From: Kribbella catacumbae DSM 19601
Lineage (GTDB): Bacteria > Actinomycetota > Actinomycetes > Propionibacteriales > Kribbellaceae
Reading direction: 5' to 3'
DNA: 64,000 nt
Assembly (NCBI RefSeq): GCF_000372465.1
Contig: NZ_AQUZ01000028.1
Span: forward strand, 55,207-119,206
A model generated the notes under the pieces. That model saw only the letters and a program-made list of their open reading frames with translations, did no database searches and was not told the origin of the DNA. Within the stretch, counting starts at the first letter, position 1. Each line of letters opens with the position of its first letter. The position numbers and the translations under genes are program-made. Below, in pieces: positions 59,456-64,000 of this stretch.

Positions 59456-62400
59456 ATGGGAGCCGATCATCGTTACCTGGTTCGAATCCGGAGTCTGCGA
59501 ACCGGTGAGCCGGTCGGGGCCGGTGTCCTGCTGCAGGGGCGGCTGGTCCTGACCTGCGCCCATGTGGTCAATACCGCGCTCGGGCGACCTCAGTTCTCGC
59601 TGTCCGCACCGGATGAAGCGGTGGTGTTCGACCTCCCGGCCCAGCCCGAGCTCGGCCGGCTGACGGCCAGAGTCGCGCCGGCAACCTGGACGCTGGGGGC
59701 CGAGGACGAACCGGACGACCTCGCGCTGCTCAGCCTGGATTCGCCGGTCCTCGCTCCGCTGGACACGCCGCCGCTGCGGACCGGCGTCGGGATCGACCAG
59801 GATTTCCGCTGTCACGGATTCCCGGACGGGCGGGAGGAGCCAGTGCTCGCCGTCGGTACCGTCCAGGGGCCGATGGGACCGGAGTTCGGCTGGCACCAAC
59901 TGGTCTCCCGCGATACCACCGGTTACCGGGTGGAGCGAGGCTTCAGCGGTACGCCGGTCTGGAGCAGCGCCGGAAGCGGTTCGGCGATGGTGATCGGCAT
60001 CGTCGTCTCCGAGGACAGCGACCCCGACAAGATGGTCGCCGGAATGCTGCCGCTCAGCCGGATCGCCCGGACACCTCTGCTCAGCGACGCCTTGGCCGAG
60101 TCGGCGCTCTTCGACGCCGATGCCTACAGCAGCCATTGGGAGCCCGCGGTCCGTGGCTCGAGGTCCGCTCGGCCGGGCTGGTACTTCACCGGTCGTCGTA
60201 CCGTCCTCGCTGAGGTCACCCGCTGGCTTGCTGACCGGGCGGGTGACGAGATCGGTTGTGTGATCACTGGCCCACCGGGGAGCGGCAAGTCCGCAGTACT
60301 GGCGCGGCTTGCGACGGCCTCGTCGGCGGCCTTCCGGTCGCAGCATCCGCAGGCCTGGCGGGACGCGCCACCGGAGACCCTGCCCGCCATCGGATCCATC
60401 CAGGTCGCGGTGCACGCCCGGGACAAAGGGCTTGCCGAGATCTGTGCGGCCGTCGCAGCCGCTGCCGGGTACGACGAGGACCAGCCCGAGCAGCTCGTCG
60501 CGCTGCTGGCCGCCAGGGATGAGCCGTTCACCCTGCTCATCGATGCCCTGGACGAAGCCCGGGACGGCGGACACGAGATCACTCAGAGCCTGTTGCAGCC
60601 GCTGCTGGTTGCCGGCGATCCGCGCCGGTTGCGGCTGCTGGTCGGCGCGCGGCCGCAGCTGCTCAGCATCCTCGGCAGCGGCTTCCGTACGATCGAGCTG
60701 GATGATCCCGCGTACGCCGAACTCGCCGATCTCCAGACCTACACCAGGGCCAGGCTTGCGGACGGCGGTTCCCCAGTTGACGCCGCCAGGGTCGAGGAGA
60801 TCGCCGACCGGATCGCGGCCAGTGCCTTTCCGCTCTTCCTGGTCGCGCAGCTGACCACCGATGCGCTGCAGAAGACCAGCCTCGACCAGTTCGGCCCAGG
60901 CGCACTGCCGAGCACGGTGCCGCAGGCGATGGAGCTGTACCTCCTGCGTTCCTTCCGGCCCGAGGAAGCCCGCAAGGCCCAGGACCTGCTGCGCCCGCTC
61001 GCGTTGGTGCAGGGTGACGGACTCCCCGCGGACGAGCTCTGGGCGAGTCTCGCGGGCGGACTGGCCGAACGCCGGTACGACGCCGAGGCCGTTGCCTGGC
61101 TGATCGAGCGGGCGCCGGCGCTGCTCGCGAGATCGAGGTCGACCGACGGGCCGCGGTACCGGCTCTTCCATGCGTCGTTCGCCGAAGGACTGGCGGCGAG
61201 CCTCGAACCGCGCGCCGGCGCGTTCTTCGAGGCGCTGCTCGACACCGTCCCGCTCAGCCCCGGTGGCCGCAGGAACTGGCCGGCGGCACCGCGCTACCTT
61301 CGCGACCACCTGGCTCATCACGCCCAGCGGGCCGGCCGGCTTGCGGACCTCGGCGCTGAGTCCGGCTATCTCGCCGTAGCGGATCCCACCGATCTGCTCG
61401 CCGCACAGGGCAGCTCCGGTCATCTGCTCGGCCGGGAAGTCAGCCAGGTGCTGGCCGCCTTGACCTTCGAGACGCTCGCCGACGAGGCCGCGGATCGCTC
61501 ACCCACGCTCGCTCTCCGCCTGTTGTTCCGCGACCGCCCGGATCTGGCCACCGAACTACTCAAGGCTGTTCCGCCAAACCGATGGCGACCGTTGTGGTTC
61601 GACGGCACCGCCTTGCCTTCGGATGGCGAGAGCCTGCCCTCGGGTCATCAGGGAGCCGTCCGGGCCGTGGCCTGGGTCCCCTCCGAGGAGGGAACGCGGA
61701 TCGTCTCCTGTGCGGAGGACGGCAGCCTGATCCTCTGGAGCGTCGACACCAGATCGGTCGAGGTGAAGGCGTTCGCGGACGCGCACATCGGCGGTGCGGC
61801 GACCCTGACTGTCATCTTCGGCGCCCAAACCGTGGTGTCGGGTGGCGCCGACGGCCTGGCCTTCTGGGATTCGGAAACGCTGGAGCTGCTGGGCACGGAA
61901 CCGAATGCCCACGACGCGCCGGTCTCGGCGCTCCACGACTACGAGGTCAACGACGAACCGGTCGTGGTCTCCGGCGCGATCGACGGCACCCTGCGGATCT
62001 GGCGGCCCGGTGAGGACGGGCCTGTCGGCGATGAGTTGGTCCGTGCTCATGTCGGTGCGGTCGTCGGGATCGGCGTCGCGATCTTCGACCCGTCGTACGG
62101 GCCGAGGCTGATCTCCGTCGGGACGGACGGCGTGACCCGCTTCTGGGATCCGGTCACGGGGGAACCGCTCGGCCAGCTCGAACCTCCGGTCGAGGGCGCC
62201 GTGACCAGTGCCGCGCTCGCCGAGGTCGGTGACGGCATGGTCATCTTGTACGGCACCGCCGATGGCGCTGTGGTCCAGCGTCGGCTGACGCCCGACGGCG
62301 AAGGTCTGCTGGAAATCAGTACGACGACCAAGCGCTTGATCCGGCCGCGACCGGTCAGCGCCACGGCCGTGCTGCATCGGGAGACGACGCCCTACGCCGC

Positions 62401-63652
62401 TTTCGGCGTCGGTGCGGAGGTGTTGTCGTTCGATGTCGCCGACACGGAAAACGAGCTGTTCGTCTCGGGAGTGCAGGGGATCTCCGCGCTGCACGCCTTC
62501 GTGGACGGTGCTTACCAGGAGCCGGTGGTTGCGGCCGGCGGCACCGACGGCACCTTGCGTGTCTGGGCCTGCAGCGGATTCGGCGAGTCCCGGATGGAAA
62601 GGACTGCGGTGCTCACCCCTGGATTCCCGGACATGGGCCAGGAGCGCAGCAGCCGGCCGACGGCGGTCACTGCAGTCGCGGTGACGCCGACGCCACGAGG
62701 CACGGTCGCCGTCACTGCAGGTGGCGGCAGCGCCGGCTATCGCTACGAGATCGGCAACACCCGCGGCCAGTGGACCAGGCGATACAGCGACCAGCAACCT
62801 GTGGTGACGGTCCGATGGCTGCTGGACGGTACGCCGGCCGGACCGTCCCGCGCGATCGACGCCACCGGTGTCCTGGCCCTGGCAGTCGACAGCGACCCGG
62901 TAGGCCGGCTGCGGATCGCCGCCGGTTCCCGGGACGGGCAGTCTCGGCGCTGGATCGTAGGCGAGGAAGAGATTTCGGAGCTGCAGTTGGTCAAGCGCAG
63001 GGAGAGCTCGTTCAACATGGCTGGGGCGATGACGGCCGGTACGGTCCGCGGCCGGGCAGGGCTGGCTACAGCGGCTTCGGAGGGCGGCGTCTGGTTCCTC
63101 GAGCTGGACGGCAGCAAGCCGAGTCGCAAGTGGCGCAAGCAGGAGGCCTCGGTGCTCGCTCTCGGCCGGCTCGGTGCACTCGATGTGGCGGTGACCTGGG
63201 GAGACCTGGCCGACCCGGACAACCTGCACGTCTGGGACTTCAACCGTGGCCGCCGGATCAGCACGATCAGACTGCCGCATCCGGCCGGTGGGGTATCCGC
63301 GCTCGCCATCCGCGACTCGCTGCTGGTGGCCGGCGGCACGGACGGGACTGTCACGGTGCTCAGACTCGACGCCCGGGCCGTGCCGTTCTCCACGGTCGTC
63401 CACAGCGCACATACCGGTCCCGTGAACGTGCTTTGCTCGTTGGGGATCGGCGAGCAGACCGTAGTGGTCTCCGGTGGCCAAGACGGCGTACTGCGATTCT
63501 GGCCGCTGTCCACGTCGTCCACGCACCCCGAGTCAATCCCGGTCGGCACCCCTATCCTCAGCGCCTGCGAGGCAGGCGAAGGAAAGCTCCTGGTCGGAAC
63601 CGGCTTCGGCGCTCTCGCACTTGCCGTCGGCATCATGACTGCCGTCAGATAG
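59456..63652 (+). CDS. Trypsin-like protease / STAND NTPase / WD40 propeller protein
   Basis: 1398 residues, ATG 59456 six nt after GAGGGGGGAG. Domain order: (1) trypsin-fold protease 1-210 with His36 in LTCAHVV, Asp88 in DDLALLSL and Ser164 in GFSGTPVW, all three catalytic residues present; no signal peptide, so cytosolic. (2) NTPase about 240-560 with Walker A GPPGSGKSA (272-280) and Walker B FTLLIDALDEA (358-368), of STAND/NACHT type. (3) helical region to about 720. (4) WD40 propeller 728-1395 with repeats such as GHQGAVRAVAW and GGTDGTLRVWA. This is the arrangement of NTP-switched conflict proteins: the propeller senses, the NTPase oligomerises, the protease acts as effector. Confidence 0.9.
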   Translation: MGADHRYLVRIRSLRTGEPVGAGVLLQGRLVLTCAHVVNTALGRPQFSLSAPDEAVVFDLPAQPELGRLTARVAPATWTLGAEDEPDDLALLSLDSPVLAPLDTPPLRTGVGIDQDFRCHGFPDGREEPVLAVGTVQGPMGPEFGWHQLVSRDTTGYRVERGFSGTPVWSSAGSGSAMVIGIVVSEDSDPDKMVAGMLPLSRIARTPLLSDALAESALFDADAYSSHWEPAVRGSRSARPGWYFTGRRTVLAEVTRWLADRAGDEIGCVITGPPGSGKSAVLARLATASSAAFRSQHPQAWRDAPPETLPAIGSIQVAVHARDKGLAEICAAVAAAAGYDEDQPEQLVALLAARDEPFTLLIDALDEARDGGHEITQSLLQPLLVAGDPRRLRLLVGARPQLLSILGSGFRTIELDDPAYAELADLQTYTRARLADGGSPVDAARVEEIADRIAASAFPLFLVAQLTTDALQKTSLDQFGPGALPSTVPQAMELYLLRSFRPEEARKAQDLLRPLALVQGDGLPADELWASLAGGLAERRYDAEAVAWLIERAPALLARSRSTDGPRYRLFHASFAEGLAASLEPRAGAFFEALLDTVPLSPGGRRNWPAAPRYLRDHLAHHAQRAGRLADLGAESGYLAVADPTDLLAAQGSSGHLLGREVSQVLAALTFETLADEAADRSPTLALRLLFRDRPDLATELLKAVPPNRWRPLWFDGTALPSDGESLPSGHQGAVRAVAWVPSEEGTRIVSCAEDGSLILWSVDTRSVEVKAFADAHIGGAATLTVIFGAQTVVSGGADGLAFWDSETLELLGTEPNAHDAPVSALHDYEVNDEPVVVSGAIDGTLRIWRPGEDGPVGDELVRAHVGAVVGIGVAIFDPSYGPRLISVGTDGVTRFWDPVTGEPLGQLEPPVEGAVTSAALAEVGDGMVILYGTADGAVVQRRLTPDGEGLLEISTTTKRLIRPRPVSATAVLHRETTPYAAFGVGAEVLSFDVADTENELFVSGVQGISALHAFVDGAYQEPVVAAGGTDGTLRVWACSGFGESRMERTAVLTPGFPDMGQERSSRPTAVTAVAVTPTPRGTVAVTAGGGSAGYRYEIGNTRGQWTRRYSDQQPVVTVRWLLDGTPAGPSRAIDATGVLALAVDSDPVGRLRIAAGSRDGQSRRWIVGEEEISELQLVKRRESSFNMAGAMTAGTVRGRAGLATAASEGGVWFLELDGSKPSRKWRKQEASVLALGRLGALDVAVTWGDLADPDNLHVWDFNRGRRISTIRLPHPAGGVSALAIRDSLLVAGGTDGTVTVLRLDARAVPFSTVVHSAHTGPVNVLCSLGIGEQTVVVSGGQDGVLRFWPLSTSSTHPESIPVGTPILSACEAGEGKLLVGTGFGALALAVGIMTAVR

Positions 63653-63667
63653 GCGATTCTGTAGGAA

Positions 63668-63708
63668 GCTGACGAGATTGACGGTGTCCTTGCGCCGTCG
63701 ACGTCAGC
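63668..63708 (+). terminator. Possible terminator hairpin
   Basis: GCTGACG pairs with CGTCAGC, and GACGG with CCGTC inside it. It lies 16 bp after the STAND gene stop and has no T-run. Confidence 0.45.
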
Positions 63709-63775
63709 AAGCCAATGCTGACCGAAGGCGCTTGCGGTACGGGACACGCTGCCGGCGTTCACCCGGAATCCTGAA

Positions 63776-64000
63776 TCAGTCGGTGAGTCGGTGGGTGCCG
63801 GTGTGGTCGACGCGGAAGGTGAAGCCGTTTGGGGTGGTCCATTGCAGTGCTCCTTCGGCGGAGTGCTGGACCTTCCAGCGCCCGTGGGTTTTGACGCGGT
63901 GGTGGTACCGCGTGGCTGGTGTGAGGTTTGTGGTGCTGGTTTGTCCTGGTGGTCCGTGTGGGTGGTAGGGCTGGATGTGGTCCAGGTCGGTGCGTGGGGT
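63776..64000 (-). CDS. C-terminal end of a DUF222/HNH endonuclease protein (partial)
   Basis: The minus-strand frame runs from the right edge to TGA at 63776-63778 (74 residues). It contains TDLDHIQPYHPHGPPGQTS, then NLTPATRYHHRVKTHGRWK, the HNH motif and following helix seen at the C-terminus of the very abundant actinobacterial DUF222-HNH proteins (sometimes linked to 13E12 repeats). Substrate unknown; many copies occur per genome. No ORF of comparable quality exists on the plus strand here. Confidence 0.88.
   Translation of the reverse strand, partial: TPRTDLDHIQPYHPHGPPGQTSTTNLTPATRYHHRVKTHGRWKVQHSAEGALQWTTPNGFTFRVDHTGTHRLTD

Overview
The window is high-GC DNA with GTG and TTG starts, many 4-bp stop/start overlaps, a WhiB regulator, F420 genes, GDP-mannose genes and sortase-anchored haem proteins. 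This points to an actinobacterium, most likely a Nocardioidaceae/Kribbella-like member of the Propionibacteriales. The genus is inferred from gene style, not from a search.

Layout. 1-1274: end of a CorC/HlyC-type membrane protein pair. 1234-9196: a haem-iron locus with a near-consensus DtxR/IdeR box (4908-4926). Leftward from the box runs hmuO-hmuT-hmuU-hmuV (haem oxygenase and haem ABC importer). Rightward run two LAxTG-anchored surface proteins, the second with an HtaA domain, and a DUF2470 protein. 9160-11588: a damaged two-component locus in which the response regulator is fused in frame to a histidine kinase and the kinase ATPase domain is cut off by a frameshift. 11691-12806: NAD kinase.

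12892-36594 is a conserved actinobacterial backbone: manC, DUF3105, fbiB-fbiA, a Q/G/Y-rich membrane protein, whiB2, a large GT2 glycosyltransferase, DUF5719, a zincin-like protein, DUF3499, manB, Trm112, a TobH-like SIS protein, manA and a CDF transporter, with ahcY further on. From memory it parallels the M. tuberculosis fbiA/fbiB-whiB2-manB-manA-sahH region. manA, manB and manC together give fructose-6-P to GDP-mannose. Two pieces interrupt the backbone: an unusual cassette at 14134-17724 (HddA-like GHMP kinase, non-canonical sugar-phosphate cyclase, membrane-anchored PLD-like sensor, Nudix hydrolase), and an oxidoreductase/ThuA pair behind a 900-bp non-coding stretch rich in hairpins.

36631-44343 is accessory: a 687-residue unknown protein, a decayed SNF2 helicase resembling DISARM DrmD, an ImmA/IrrE protease with a frameshifted PIN gene, then a lactococcin-972-type bacteriocin with its ABC transporter and a MerR regulator. 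44462-53043 is mostly housekeeping and regulatory (ahcY, methyltransferase, XRE regulator, RDD, SpoIIM, DUF1206, GNAT, TrmB/LuxR regulator). 53396-59033 is a complete peptide-type ABC importer operon. 59097-63652 is a two-gene conflict-type system: a trypsin-co-occurring-domain protein and a 1398-residue trypsin-STAND NTPase-WD40 protein. The window ends inside a DUF222/HNH endonuclease gene on the minus strand.

The strongest candidates for undescribed biology are the kinase/cyclase cassette (14134-17724) and the protease-NTPase-propeller pair (59097-63652). A separate genome-scale oddity is heavy over-use of the DNA word GTACTGCG/CGCAGTAC in several reading phases.
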